Below are positions 1-10,429 of a DNA stretch of 64,000 nt, one piece after another. Within the stretch, counting starts at the first letter, position 1. Each line of letters starts with the position of its first letter. Source of the stretch: Babylonia areolata. Lineage: Eukaryota > Mollusca > Gastropoda > Neogastropoda > Buccinidae. The stretch is taken from NCBI RefSeq assembly GCF_041734735.1, contig NC_134879.1, positions 7,602,810 through 7,666,809 on the forward strand, written 5' to 3'. The notes beneath the pieces were generated by a model. The model was given only the letters and a program-made list of their open reading frames with translations, had not been told where the DNA came from and did not search any database. Both the position numbers and the translations under genes were made by a program.

Positions 1-83
1 CTGCAAGACGGTTCTGTGACAACAAGCACAGCAAATTGAGACCCAACAACTGGTACTTGAAGGTGGACTCAGGCAGATCATCT
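1..83 (-). CDS. PSMD8: PSMD8 exon 4 (partial, runs off left edge)
   Basis: This is a coding exon of the 26S proteasome regulatory subunit PSMD8/Rpn12, part of the lid of the 19S particle that binds and deubiquitinates substrates. Read on the minus strand, an AG acceptor sits at 85-84. The first exon base (83) completes a Lys codon begun in exon 3. The exon then reads DDLPES, continues to QLLGLNLLCLLSQNRLA, and leaves the window. Human PSMD8 has a closely matching stretch in the same order (EQLPES, then QLLGLNLLFLLSQNRVA). The phase joins exactly to exon 3. The PCI domain and C-terminus must lie to the left of the window. Confidence 0.93.
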
Positions 84-91
84 CTGCACAA

Positions 92-209
92 ATTCATCAT
101 CCATGTTTACTCCACTCTGTTTCCATAGGCATACATAAGACATCCCTTCAATTCATCATCCATGTTTACTCCACTCTGTTTCCATAGGCATACAGAAGAC
201 ATCCCTTCA
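92..209. repeat. tandem duplication, 59-bp unit x2
   Basis: Two adjacent copies, 92-150 and 151-209, both begin ATTCATCATCCATG and differ at only one or two bases. The duplication starts 9 bp upstream of the exon 4 splice acceptor and so covers the expected polypyrimidine/branch region. It is a recent local duplication. Confidence 0.93.
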
Positions 210-218
210 GTTTTTTGT

Positions 219-875
219 TTAACTCACTCCGGACGATGGAATGTTATAGCGTCCCTGACGTAAGGTAGCATTACGGACGACGGAACACTATTGTGATTTC
301 AATTACAATTTTTTCCACGTTTTCCTCATGGGGTAGCATAAAAATCGCAGGTACACCAGGCATTGAGAACATGTCAAGGGTCGAATGGAAAGTTTCTTTG
401 TGAGGTTCCGTAACTATACACTTGCTGGCCAGCCGTTGACCTTGGTACCCCACATGACATGCTAATCTGCATACATATCGAAAATAGCGTCGCAGGCGAT
501 ACAAGTGGAAATTTTTGGATTAAACTAGATCATGAAAGCAGCTTTTTACTGCTGCTGAAGTGATTGAAATACTTCAAACTGAACGTTTTGACATTGACGA
601 GGATGATGGAGACGTTGAATAAAGTATCTGCAGTAAAGAAAGCTACCAGTACAGCAAGAAAATACTGACAGTGACTCAGCTTCTGAGGGCTATGAAGAGA
701 GGGAGGGGGGTGGGTGTACACAAGATGTGAGAAGAGGGGTCAGCGGGTCAAGTACAGGGAGTTTCGTTCAGTTACTTTGTGTTCTGTATTTTTTGTGATT
801 GTTTTCCTAACCCTAACAAATGGGTCATCTGCACAGGAAAGCAAGGGAGAAAACTATTTGTCTGGAGTGAGTTAA
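219..875. mobile_element. piggyBac-like DNA transposon remnant, 657 bp
   Basis: Both ends carry the TTAA target of piggyBac elements (219-222 and 872-875). The ends are inverted repeats: the left reads TTAACTCACTCCGGACGA and the right, reverse-complemented, reads TTAACTCACTCCAGACAA. On the plus strand around 546-621 there is a short acidic coding remnant (AEVIEILQTERFDIDEDD) like the N-terminus of piggyBac transposases, followed by a stop. The element is non-autonomous and internally deleted. Its ends match those of the insertion at 55311-55542, so the two belong to one family. Confidence 0.78.
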
Positions 876-1202
876 GGCATGCATATTTTGTACAATACTC
901 TCTTCAAAGAATTCATGTGCAGTGTCCATACACATACACGACATAGCCTTATGGTTCACAACTTTACCATACAGCCCAGTCTCTCACAGTCTCAGCCCAC
1001 ACATAAAAGTATATAACATTATTTTCATATATATGCAGATATAATTATGGCAAAAAGCAGTGCTGACATTACAGCTAAGAGATTTGAAAAGCACAAGGAC
1101 TATCAATACTCAGCAATCAAAAATGCAGCTGAATAACTGTTGTTTTAAAAACATATTAATCAAAAGCAAAAACGTTTGTGCTATAATCTTGAAATAAAAA
1201 AA

Positions 1203-1273
1203 TTGGCCAAGCAGAGCAAACTGAAAGGCCTAGTTTGCATCAGTTTGACATGGTATAGTATATGACACCAAAA
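1203..1273 (-). mobile_element. DIRS-like terminal repeat fragment
   Basis: About 70 bp match the outer part of the 5' inverted terminal repeat of the two large DIRS-like elements in this window. The match runs from the GGCCAAGCAGAGCAAAC stretch to the terminal ATGACACCAAA. No internal element sequence adjoins it, so it is a solo fossil end. Confidence 0.75.
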
Positions 1274-1407
1274 TAAATTTATATTGAAAAACAAACAAAA
1301 AACAACAAATCTTTCAAATGATACTGATGTAAACACTGAAGAAGAAGCCACTTGTCAAATACAAATATATCATGTACTGAACATAAGAAGCAGAGAACAC
1401 ATCTCAC

Positions 1408-1510
1408 TTGTAATCCATGTAGTAGCACTTCAGCTGAGCCATGTAGCGCTCAAAGGCTGGGATATCTTGCTTTGCGATGGCCCACTGCGCACCAATCTCA
1501 AGAATGTCAC
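1408..1510 (-). CDS. PSMD8: PSMD8 exon 3
   Basis: This internal coding exon of PSMD8/Rpn12 is 103 nt long. On the minus strand the AG acceptor is at 1512-1511 and the GTGAG donor begins at 1407. The exon opens with GT, completing an Arg codon left by exon 2. It then encodes 33 residues beginning [19 protein letters not shown] and ending [14 protein letters not shown], plus two bases of the next Lys codon. Human PSMD8 has [19 protein letters not shown] and [14 protein letters not shown] in the same place. The match covers the whole exon without gaps. The segment lies in the helical repeat region before the PCI domain. Confidence 0.97.
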
Positions 1511-1599
1511 CTGACAATAAATAAGAGCACAATGAAAAGAACTTACTGTGAGGTTTTTGCTGAAGTTATACAGATTGCCGAGATTGGTATGAAGTCTGA

Positions 1600-1683
1600 G
1601 TGGGATCATGTAAGAGAACTGAGAATACAGTTGTATCCAGTGTGGGATCATGTAAGAGTACTGAGAATATAGTATTACTCAAT
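1600..1683. repeat. imperfect tandem duplication, 42-bp unit x2
   Basis: The string TGGGATCATGTAAGAG occurs at 1601 and 1643, and the sequence following each copy is nearly identical. This gives a 42-bp period with two units. Confidence 0.75.
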
Positions 1684-2275
1684 GTAAATATCAGGGCCAA
1701 AGCCCCTTTTGAAAGGGTGTGAGAAAATAAGCAAATTCTCTGTGGACAGCATTCAGATCATAGAACACACAAATTTGTCAAGTTGATTGTACAAATGGTG
1801 CTGGCAGAGACACAAGAGAAATATTAAGAACCAGAGGAACATGAGGGAGCTAATGATGCTGCTCAGAAAATGAGACTATTGACAGCGAATCAAATTTTAA
1901 TTTTAACTTAATACAAACAGCATCCTGACTTCATACCAGTCTGCAAAACTTTAGCCCAAATCTTCTCCCTTAACTCTGTGAAGAGTCAAATGGGATGCCG
2001 CACAGAACTGTTCACCAGACTCCTCCAGGTCATTCAGCAGTGTATCAAAGACTGGGTCTCTGCAATTGTGCAAATGGTTTTCTTTCATGTGGTGTGTCTT
2101 GGGCAAGTCAAATCTGGTCGAGCCCATCCCTCTCAAAATTTGATTTTCTTCTTGGGTAACTCCCGACAAATTAGACTCTGTTTGCAGTTTTAAGATGGCT
2201 TGAATCCTACTAAGGCATTTTTCCAAAACAGAATTTCCATGGACATGTTTCACTATCAGTAGGACCTCTCCTCTA

Positions 2276-2473
2276 CTATCCTGTTCTGCTATGATAAATT
2301 AATTTACCTCCCCACTGTTTTTCCCATGGCATTGCATCCCTGTCAGATATATGCGTTTCCTGAAGACAAATTAGGTCTAATTTATGCTGTTTAATCAGAG
2401 AAAACATTGCGTTTCTCATTAATCTGTTTTTTAGCTCTTGCGTATTCAAAGAGAGTGTATGCAGTCTACCCAT
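2276..2473 (-). pseudogene. L1/Tx1-like LINE endonuclease fragment
   Basis: A 65-codon minus-strand reading starts with Met and contains LDLICLQETHISDRDAMPWE followed by KQWGGKLIYHS. This is the N-terminal strand and LQET(H) motif of apurinic-like endonucleases of non-LTR retrotransposons. The reading ends at a stop codon, and no reverse transcriptase follows. It is a small piece of an old LINE. The similarity is greatest to the L1/Tx1-like type, which also occurs at 51400-54365. The catalytic Glu of the QET motif is present, but no other domain remains. Confidence 0.7.
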
Positions 2474-2820
2474 TGTCTGTCACAAAGATTATTATTATCC
2501 ATGTTCGATTGCCAAGTTTGTGTTTTCTTACAAGTGATGTTGTAACATCAATGTCAGTTAGTCAAATCATGACTGTATTCTTTGTCATCCTCTAAATCTG
2601 GTCTGTCGTGATGATCCAGTTGTCGTCCGTGTCTGTCACAGGATGCTGCGACCAGTGTCATGTTGCACAGCGGATCCCCAAATTTGGTGGCAATCTTTAT
2701 AGCACTGGCAACATTTGATCGGATTGACACACGTTGATGCCTAGTGCCCCTTCCCCAGACATTTTCCACATCCTGCCTCTGTTTTGTGACCCGTTTCTGT
2801 ACCTTGTGGAAAAGAAGCTC

Positions 2821-2920
2821 TAAAAGGCCCTATCTCAATAAACTTTGGAACATCAGATCAATACACATCATAAAAGGCCCTATCTCAATAAACTTTGGAA
2901 CATCAGATCAATACACATCA
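2821..2920. repeat. perfect tandem duplication, 50-bp unit x2
   Basis: TAAAAGGCCCTATCTCAATA begins at 2821 and again at 2871, and I see no mismatch across the 50-bp units. This is a very recent duplication or slippage product. Confidence 0.95.
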
Positions 2921-3028
2921 CAGTTAACATTGTACAAATGAGTAACCAATATCTTTATCTGATCTCTCTCTTCCAGTTGTTTGCATTAACAAAGGTAATT
3001 TCCAAGTACAACAGAATTGTCAGCTAAG

Positions 3029-4091
3029 TTAACCCTTTCGCTGCCAGGAAAATAAGATTTAAGTGAAATCTGTTTGCCAGGGTTTTTTTCCACAAAGAAC
3101 GGGTATAAATTTTCAAAAAATTCTGTGCTCTTTGTTATTGGAGAAAGACCCATAAAAGTATATATTTTCTGAAAGGTAAATGAATAAAGAATACAAAACA
3201 CATGTTTTCCCATTTTATATATTTTTAGTGACATACTGTTGTTTTGAAATCAGTGTTTTGTTTTTTGTCACATTTTCAACCTGTTCATTATAAACATTAG
3301 TTAGGTAATTTGCACTAAAATATATTTTCTGGACAAATTGATATCTGCACACACAAAATCATACTTGAACAACCACAATAATTTTTTTTTTTTTTTTAAA
3401 TAGATACACAATGCATTGTGAATTCTCCAAGTGATAATATGGATGTGAGGCCACGCCCCCTCAGTCTCCACCCCCCTCCTCTTGACCCATCTCACACTGT
3501 CACTTTATCCAGTTCTCATCAGACTGCGCTGGCTGAGTGCCAAGAAAATCGCTCACACTGTGTCCTGTTAATAAGTCGGTCACTTTCTGTCGACTGCTAC
3601 AACTGTACAGCCGGCATCACTTACTGATAGTCGTATCTTGGTCACTCTCTTGATTGCTCCCTTTATTTTCTATCAAATCATCCTATAAACGTTCATCACT
3701 GTCTTCTCCTTCGAAATTACACTTCAATTCTTTCTAAGCATCAGCTAAAGAAAGCAATCTTGGTTGATTTAGTTCACCACAATCACATGTCTTGAGCACA
3801 GCGTCAGTCCGACATTTTGTTGAGCGAGCGACACTATGACAGTAACCCAACCAACATGTTCAAAATAAAGGACTGCCTCATGATGTAGATGGGGTTTCTA
3901 GCTATGAATAGAATTTAGAAGGATTGCCCAAGCTAAATCTACCAGTATTTTTGTCAATGAACTGAATGCAAAGCAGGGAAAAGTCGGAATATTTTGATGA
4001 CGAGTTTTCTTGTCATTGTGGCAGCGAAGCGTACATGCTTGCGATGACGAGTTATCTCGTCAAATACTGATATAGGCAGCCTAGGGGTTAA
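3029..4091. mobile_element. piggyBac-like MITE, copy 1 (1063 bp)
   Basis: TTAA lies at both edges (3029-3032 and 4088-4091). The ends are inverted: TTAACCCTTTCGCTGCC on the left against TTAACCCCTAGGCTGCC from the right. These CCC-type ends with a TTAA duplication are typical of piggyBac. No transposase reading frame is visible, so the element depends on one elsewhere. The right subterminal part contains two copies of a GACGAGTT(A/T)TC(T)CGTC-type short palindrome near 3998-4060. A second copy lies at 11806-12884 in the same orientation. Confidence 0.85.
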
Positions 4092-4621
4092 AGAGACTCA
4101 GAGACAGAAGGTGATCATCAGACCTCAACTACCCACTGGAAGGCAACCGGTTGCCTCCCTTAAGATGGCAGCCAGCTGACTCAAGCCAGCCTCTTGATTT
4201 CCACTCCTTCCTAATCCTATTCAGCTCGGTGGTACAAACTATAGTTACTTGCCATGGCAGCAAATGAGGAATGAGTCCTTGAATATCCAATGAGACCTGA
4301 TTTTGCAAATAGGTTGGTCTGTCCTTTTTTCCCCTTTTTTCGCTGTGCACAATCATTATGATAATATATCATTTCAACTAGTTCAAGCCATCTTAAAACT
4401 ACAAACAGAGTCTAATTTGAAAACTGGAACTTAAAAAACAAAAAACAAACCCAAAACACTCATCTTCTCTCACAGACTGTACCTTGCAAAGCTGCATATA
4501 ACATACTGATTTTAGAGCACAATATTATTTTTACTGGCAACACAGCAAAACCTTTGCTCTCTCTCAACCAAAATTTGTTTACATAGTACACTCAGTACTC
4601 AAGTTTTACTGAATTACTCAC

Positions 4622-4694
4622 GTGCAATCAAGAGCTCTTGCTTTGAGGGATTACTCTCATCTGTTGGCAGAAAAGTCACACCTGTCAAGGCAAC
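4622..4694 (-). CDS. PSMD8: PSMD8 exon 2
   Basis: This 73-nt internal exon of PSMD8/Rpn12 lies on the minus strand, with its AG acceptor at 4696-4695 and a GTGAGT donor beginning at 4621. It encodes VALTGVTFLPTDE and SNPSKQELLIA, then one base (C) of an Arg codon completed by exon 3. Human PSMD8 reads [25 protein letters not shown] here. The FLPT core and the following K-Q-x-L-x-x-A-R pattern are conserved. The intron before it is in phase 0, which agrees with the end of exon 1. Confidence 0.95.
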
Positions 4695-4859
4695 CTGAAA
4701 CAAATGTCACAAACAAATGAAATACAAAACAATAAACCACTAATTCTATGGAGATAATTGGGGGTATGTTTGTCTGCGTTCTCCCATGCAAGACTTAAAA
4801 TCACTTGCTATCTTACTTCCATGTGAAACATTTACAATTGTGATTTTTGTTTAAAAACC

Positions 4860-5260
4860 AACCTGATCTAAATTCAGGGGTGTGAGAGGGACTTAATGAA
4901 AAAAGTGTACTGTAGGTGGGGGGAGGCAGGCAGATGTAGCATGGGGGTGGCGAAATGGAAAGGTGACACCTAACTGGAGGGGGAGGAGTGGGGGTGGGAG
5001 CAAAGCCCCCTGAGGCTGACAAAAGAAATGTTTACAAACCCCAATAACAGTGCAGGAATCACCAATGTTTCATGTTCTGCTTGTGTCAACATTAACTGCT
5101 GCTGCTGCTGCTTCTTTTTTTTCTTTTCTTTTTTTTATGGCACATGAGCACACAAAAGAAAGATTGGTGTTTCCTGTAAGCCTAAAATCTATAAACATAC
5201 TTTCTGCTTCTACAAAGGTGAATCTTCGGAATTTCAGCTATAGATGCCAAATCTAAATAA
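4860..5260 (-). repeat. dispersed repeat, part 1 (homologous to 35400-35770)
   Basis: Read as its reverse complement, this stretch matches 35400-35770 over most of its length. Shared landmarks include AATGTTGAC near one edge, GTGATTCC(A/T)GCACTGTTATT and CTACAGTACACTT. The family is not known to me. A neighbouring block (7085-7350) matches 34730-34970. Confidence 0.7.
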
Positions 5261-5323
5261 CATACTAAATGTTGCCTTTTTTGTTGTTGCCTAAAGTAAC
5301 AATGGCCCTAGTGGCTGGACTGG

Positions 5324-5327
<4 letters not shown>

Positions 5328-5366
<39 letters not shown>

Positions 5367-5475
5367 TGTGTGTGTGTGTGTGTGTGTGTGCTTGGTGCAT
5401 GTGCCCAAACCCACATGTGTATGTGCATGTGTCTCTCTGTATGTCTGTGTGGAGTGTCTATGTACACACCTATGC

Positions 5476-5510
<35 letters not shown>

Positions 5511-5549
5511 CCCAGGCCATAAGAACATCCAAAGCCTCCCCCATGACAG

Positions 5550-5597
<48 letters not shown>

Positions 5598-5600
5598 TGA
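5328..5600. repeat. (GA)n(GT)n microsatellite cluster
   Basis: A GA run (5328-5363) passes directly into GT (5364-5390). Two more GT runs follow at about 5478-5510 and 5551-5595. Long open frames across this block are only repeat translation (poly Cys-Val or His-Thr) and are not genes. Confidence 0.97.
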
Positions 5601-5666
5601 GCCATGAGAACATCCAAAGACTACCCCAGGACGGGAGTGAGTCATTTTTGGTTTATTTGCTTGTTT

Positions 5667-7081
5667 TTAACCTGTTGAGTGACAGAGAATTTTGTGAAAA
5701 AAAAACAAAAAAACCACACACACACGCACACACCAAAAACAGTGCTCTCCCCTTGCCAGGGAATTCTGAGGATTTTGTACAAAAACTATGGAAGATACAC
5801 AAAGACAGTAAACATTTTTGTGAAGGAAAATCATGTTTGTTCTGCAACTGGGCTTTTTCCCCCCTAATTAGGTTAATCGTAGATAACTGTTCAGGCATCT
5901 AAAGTCAAGATAATGATTTTTGTGCAACAAAAATTCTATTTCCACCTCTACATAATGATATCCATAAAGAAAAGAAACCAAATACAGCTAGAAATAGCAT
6001 ACCTATTATCAGATTATACCTGTAGATGAAATTAAAACAGGCTATAAGTTTATAAAAACAAATCACAGCTTGTGTAGGCATGTAAGTGAATTACTGTCCC
6101 AACAATGACAAAGGTGGGTATAGTCAATGTAAAAAGGTCAATCATGGTCTCAGAAACTGAGCTGGCAAGCTTTTTGACAACAGTGAGCTTTTGCAAGTGA
6201 GAGGGTGAAGTTCTCTGATGACATTCACTCCCTTCAAATTGCATGTGGGCCGATTTAACTTAAGTGTCTGCTGTGCATCCAGCTTGCCACCTCTTCAAAG
6301 TCAACCATCTGATTCAGTGACAAAATGCGTTAAAAACAAAAAAATATGTGTTTATGTCCAGTACACATTCAACCCTGCCTTTCACGAAAATCGTGGAGGA
6401 TTGGCGGTTGTCGATTTCCAGCAGTCTGCTTTGAAATGTGAGAACAGTGGTGTCCAACTGCCATGCCCACTTCATGCCCTCTGGCTGGCATTCGACCTTT
6501 TGTCTTACATCACTCCTCTCCCTCTCCTCCCCTTCTTCCAATGCTTGCTGCATGTATTCTGTCAGTCATAGTCACCTGCTCAAAAACTGTCTGATTGGAC
6601 AGATAGATTGAATTACCACCAAATGGGCTGTCAGTTTCATCACTGTCGTCAATCACCTTTGCGTTCAAACCAATCATCAGACATGAGAGATCCTTCTCTA
6701 TCGCTATAGCTGTACATAATCACAAGCACAGCTTTCAGAATTGTGTAAATCCACTAACTGTGACCACCTCCTTGACTGGACATGTTTTGCAGGTCTTTCT
6801 GGATATGATGCAATCCCCTTTCCACATGCATTTCTCATGGTCCAGTTAGTAAAGAAGCAGAAAGGGGTCTTTAACCTGATGAATGTTCATTTGAATAGTA
6901 TTTTTATAATCCAGACACATCAAACTAATCGTTCAGAGCTTGTTTTTGTGAACTGAACCAAACTCCAATGAGGGAAAAATCAGAACATATGCAGGACGTT
7001 AGTGGATGTCTCACAGGCACAATGGCAACACTTCGTTGGACATCAGCTTATGTCTTAATATATAGGCACTCAAGTGGTTAA
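5667..7081. mobile_element. piggyBac-like element, 1415 bp
   Basis: TTAA lies at both edges (5667-5670 and 7078-7081). The ends are inverted repeats: TTAACCTGTTGAGTGACAG against TTAACCACTTGAGTGCC. Internal sequence matches, in inverse orientation, several blocks between 31719 and 34720, which appear to be a decayed second copy. Possible coding remnants on the minus strand are short and broken. I see no DDE motif that I could defend. Confidence 0.75.
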
Positions 7082-7084
7082 TTC

Positions 7085-7344
7085 AAAGCGCGCTAAATTT
7101 CATCAAAACAACTTGCAACTGACTCTCAGCTGGATCTAAGAAACACATTATGTTTGGCACAAGAGTTGGTTCCATCAACGCAGAATAGAAACAGGCCTTT
7201 CATGATGAAAAAGAGTGTGGCACTTGTTTTTCTTTTTTTTTTGTTTGTTTTGTTTTCAAATAGTTTTTCATCAAATACACCGGCAGTGGTGTCACAACAG
7301 CCGTTGTCAGAGACATGATCACTGGAGTGGCTTCTGGGGCTTTC

Positions 7345-7350
<6 letters not shown>
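7085..7350 (-). repeat. dispersed repeat, part 2 (homologous to 34730-34970)
   Basis: The reverse complement matches 34730-34970 well, including GGAACCAACTCTTGTGCCAA. The minus strand has a short open stretch (APEATPVIMSLTTAVVTPLP) whose counterpart at 34730 is also partly readable, so this may once have been coding. The family is unknown. Confidence 0.65.

Positions 7351-7384
<34 letters not shown>
7347..7384. repeat. poly(A), 38 bp
   Basis: Uninterrupted A run. It directly abuts the dispersed repeat ending at about 7346. Confidence 0.95.
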
Positions 7385-7386
<2 letters not shown>

Positions 7387-7558
7387 AAAAGCACATTTTT
7401 GCATTTCCATGTAGCCCTCACATCCATATATTTTTTTACAATCTAATGTCAGCATCTTTCTCTTTCTGCCTCTTCCACACTTCCTCTCTCAGATGCGTTT
7501 TGTTTCATTTACCATGATCGTTATTTTCACTCTTTTTCAGTATCCATGCATGCAACTG

Positions 7559-7560
<2 letters not shown>

Positions 7561-7601
<41 letters not shown>
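7561..7601. repeat. poly(A), 41 bp
   Basis: Uninterrupted A run. No retroposed body is recognisable immediately to its left. Confidence 0.95.
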
Positions 7602-7604
<3 letters not shown>

Positions 7605-7997
7605 GGGGTCCAAAGGGGGAACAAGTGTAGAGCCCTGTTGGGGGAAGGGAAGCTGAATCAAAAAAATTAATATGGTTTTAAAGGAGTAAGAAAATACAAA
7701 AAGACTTAGCCGCTTGGATGCACAGGTCAGGGACTGAAGATGCTCTACAGGCATGCACAGGGGAGGTAATGTACTGAAGGGAGGTAACCAGCCACATCTA
7801 CTTTCGTTTTCTCCCCTTATGCAGAGTAGTAGTTTTTTTGTTTTTTTTGCAGAGTAGTAGTTAGCGCAGGACAGGGAATCAGCCCCATGCTGGAGTCTGC
7901 ACCAGTGGGTCACGGTATAGTATGTGTAATTAAAATATAGTTTTAATGGCATTTGGAAGGCTCTCATGCAATCAAAATTTTCATCTATTTCAATTTC

Positions 7998-8157
7998 CAA
8001 CCGCCGTGGCAAAGTGGTTGGCGTTGTGTACTGACAGCTGGGAGAATGTGTGTTCGATTCCCAGCAGAAGTGGGTTTTTTGGCCCGCGGCCAGCTCCGGC
8101 ACAGAGTTGAATGTGCTATGGGTGTAAATGGGAAGACTGGGATTACACGGTTAAGGT
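7998..8157 (+). mobile_element. tRNA-headed SINE
   Basis: The left end is tRNA-like, with an A box (GGCAAAGTGGTTGGCG) near 8006 and a B box (GTTCGATTCCC) near 8052, spaced as in pol III promoters. The body continues through TGAATGTGCTATGGGTGTAAA to about 8157. There it meets the 3' end of the Rex1-like LINE that lies in the opposite orientation. The right limit is inferred from that junction. Confidence 0.7.
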
Positions 8158-10380
8158 ATCAATACATCTTTATTAATCCGATTGGAAATTACATGTGCAT
8201 TCAAAGACTCGTCACTCACACCAATCAGTGTTTCAGTCGGGTCTAACATATATATATATAAACATAGCAAAGTCTTAACCTAAAAGTGAACAGATTGAAT
8301 GAAAATATGAAAGTGATAAAAACATAACATCTTGCTTTATAACACAGTAAGAGAAACTATCATGTATATTAAAGAATACTAAAAAGCGTTATTTCCAGTT
8401 TAAAAACAACAACAAAAAAACAAAAACAAAAAAAAAACACCCAAAAACATGTACCTTAAAGATGAACTAAGAAGTGAGATTTCCAAATAAGAGACACAAC
8501 GATAAAATTAACATTTTGTTATTATAAATTCTTCAATGGCATTTTGTGTGTTAAAAATATCACATTCTTGGATGCCATAAAAGATATTTCAATTTTATCA
8601 CATTCATTAAGAAACATTTTCAGAATAAGAAACCCTATTCCAAGTTATCAGAAATTCTTTTTTTTTTTTAAATTCAGGCACAGAAGGTATGCATCTAACA
8701 TAATATTTTAACAAACATGTGAACAAACGCTTCCACAAACCTGGGAGACAACTATCTGCAAACATTAAAAAACCGACCACTGTTTTCAACACATGCCTCC
8801 ACTCATCACACATTCACTATCACCCCCACCCCCAATTTTCCCCAAACAACCCTGACCCACCCTCTCCCACACATGCGCACCTTGCATTCCAACTCAAATA
8901 ACGTGCCCGCGCCCAAACCCTCCCACCCCACTCTCACACAATGCCAACAACAGCAGCAACAAGAGAAATGGCACAGATGGATATCTTAAAAGTGTGTGTG
9001 CTGCCTATCAAGGTTGAGTGTCTGAATGGCTGTTGGAATAAAGGAACAGCTGTAACATGTTGTTCTTGCACAGGGGGCTCTAAACCTACCACTTCTGTCC
9101 ACCCATTTGCTGTTAAAATCAGAGTGAAGAGGGTGAGTTTCATCATCTAAAATTGTATAAAATCTGTCTGTCATTGCTTCTGGTACATGCAGTCAAAGCT
9201 GTCTTGTTTTCTGCCTACCACCCCGCCCGCTTTTCTAATCACCTTGTCAAGTCTGCCCACGTTCTGTTTGCCCCAGCTCACAGAACCATAAAACACAACA
9301 CTGGAAACAACAGCACAATAAAACATTTCTAGCAGCTGGTTACCTATGTTGAAAGATTTCAGTTTCCTGAGACAATACATTCGACTGTTTACTTCTCTTT
9401 TCTTTACCAGTGCATCTGAGTGTTCATTCTATTTAAGTTTGTTGTCAATAATTACACCAAGGAATCTGTATTGACCTGTTCACAAGTCTCTTCTTTGATG
9501 ACAATCTGATTGATATTTGGTTTCTCCTTCCTGTAATCAATAATTCTTATGTTTTTGTAACATTTAATTCTAAAAAGTTATCATCACACAAATAGGAGCC
9601 CAAGGAATGATTCAGTGCGTGTAGCTTTTTGAGGCGTTTGATTGGCTAAAAGCAGACCGGGCAAGATGGGTCATTTTTTCACTGTTAGCCATGCGAAATT
9701 TGGCCAAGCAGAGCAAACCGATAGGCCTAGTTTGCATCAATTTGACATGGTACAGTATATGACACCAAATGTAAAGTTATCAATTTCCTGTCTGTACTCA
9801 GTGTTGTCGTCATCAGTTACAAGTCCTGTCAAAGCTTAAGTCATCAGCAAACCTGACAAGTGGACACGATGCTGCACCACTCCTGCAATCAGCTGTGCTC
9901 AAGTAAAAAGGAAGGGTGATAATACAGTCACAGTGCCATGGGAAGCACCAGTATCAGTGTATAAAACACTGGAAAAAGAGTCCTTATTTTTTACGAATTG
10001 GGGTCTGTTGGTGAGGTAGTCTAAAATCCATAGGATAGTTGGGGAATTCATTTTCATCTGTAATAGTTTATAAGCTAAAAGGTGGGGCTGAATAGTACTG
10101 AACACACTTGAGAAGCCAAAAAATATCAGTCAGATGTATGTGCCTGGCCTGTCTAAATGTTCATATGCCTTATCTAAAACAAACAACAAAAGAGTCATCA
10201 ACATTTCTGTTTCTCCTGTAAGCAAATTGTAGAGGGTCTAAAAACCCCTTCACAAATCCCTGTGAATGACCAACACTGTAAGTTTTTGTCTCTCTCGGGC
10301 CTGGTTGATGCCGGGATATCATTATGACAGAAGTGTAGTGTACAGCCTGGTCATGTAGTCCTAACAATGATAAATGGACC
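8158..10380 (-). mobile_element. Rex1-like LINE (broken)
   Basis: This is a minus-strand non-LTR retrotransposon, 5' truncated near 10380. From 5' to 3', readable pieces are GFLDPLQFAYRRNRNVDDSF (RT fingers, about 10200), the palm region FSTIQPHLLAYKLLQ (about 10080), YLTNRPQFVKNKDSFSSVL, and a C-terminal part with VIRKAGGVVGRKQDSFDCMY (about 9210). The LDPLQFAYR motif and the order are typical of Rex1/Babar in the CR1 group. The 3' end carries GGATTAATAAAGATG (minus sense) near 8180-8166, also typical. Several stops and frameshifts separate the pieces. A DIRS terminal fragment (9605-9769) sits inside it. Confidence 0.8.
9605..9769 (-). mobile_element. solo DIRS-like terminal repeat
   Basis: These 165 bp match the complete 5'-type inverted terminal repeat of the large DIRS-like copies, from GAATGATTCAG through AGGCGTTTGATTGGCT to the terminal ATGACACCAAA. 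It has no coding part. It lies within the Rex1-like LINE and is more diverged than the two large copies, so it is an older fossil. Confidence 0.82.
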
Positions 10381-10429
10381 TCCAGAGCAGCATCGTCATC
10401 ATCATTATCATACTACTTCTTCATCATCA

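Larger units (their letters stand above)
84..1407 (-). other. PSMD8: PSMD8 intron 3
   Basis: This 1.3-kb intron starts with a GT donor at 1407-1406 (minus) and ends with the AG at 85-84. It holds a 59-bp tandem duplication, a piggyBac-like element and a small DIRS terminal fragment. The rest (876-1202 and 1274-1407) is AT-rich sequence in which I see nothing else. Confidence 0.85.
1511..4621 (-). other. PSMD8: PSMD8 intron 2
   Basis: This 3.1-kb intron lies between exons 2 and 3. It contains short tandem duplications, a LINE endonuclease scrap, a 1.06-kb piggyBac-like element, and otherwise unremarkable sequence (1684-2275, 2474-2820, 4092-4621). A motif of about 38 bp (core CAAGCCATCTTAAAACT) occurs near 2163-2203 and again near 4382-4416 in opposite orientation. 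I could not assign it to an element. Confidence 0.85.

Noticed and set aside
1352-1672. Open frames on both strands around 1284-1672
   Set aside because: They are shadows of PSMD8 exon 3 on the opposite strand or out of frame, plus intron sequence.
1951-2253. 100-codon minus-strand frame as a gene
   Set aside because: No recognisable domain, no splice support, and it lies in PSMD8 intron 2 next to a LINE scrap. Codon content looks random.
5265-5902. Long open frames (up to 178 codons) through the GT/CA block on both strands
   Set aside because: They are translations of (GA)n and (GT)n microsatellites (Cys-Val, His-Thr and Arg-Glu repeats) without any conserved protein. The same applies to 11355-11726, 25090-25559, 30133-30541, 34951-35261 and 53000-53476.
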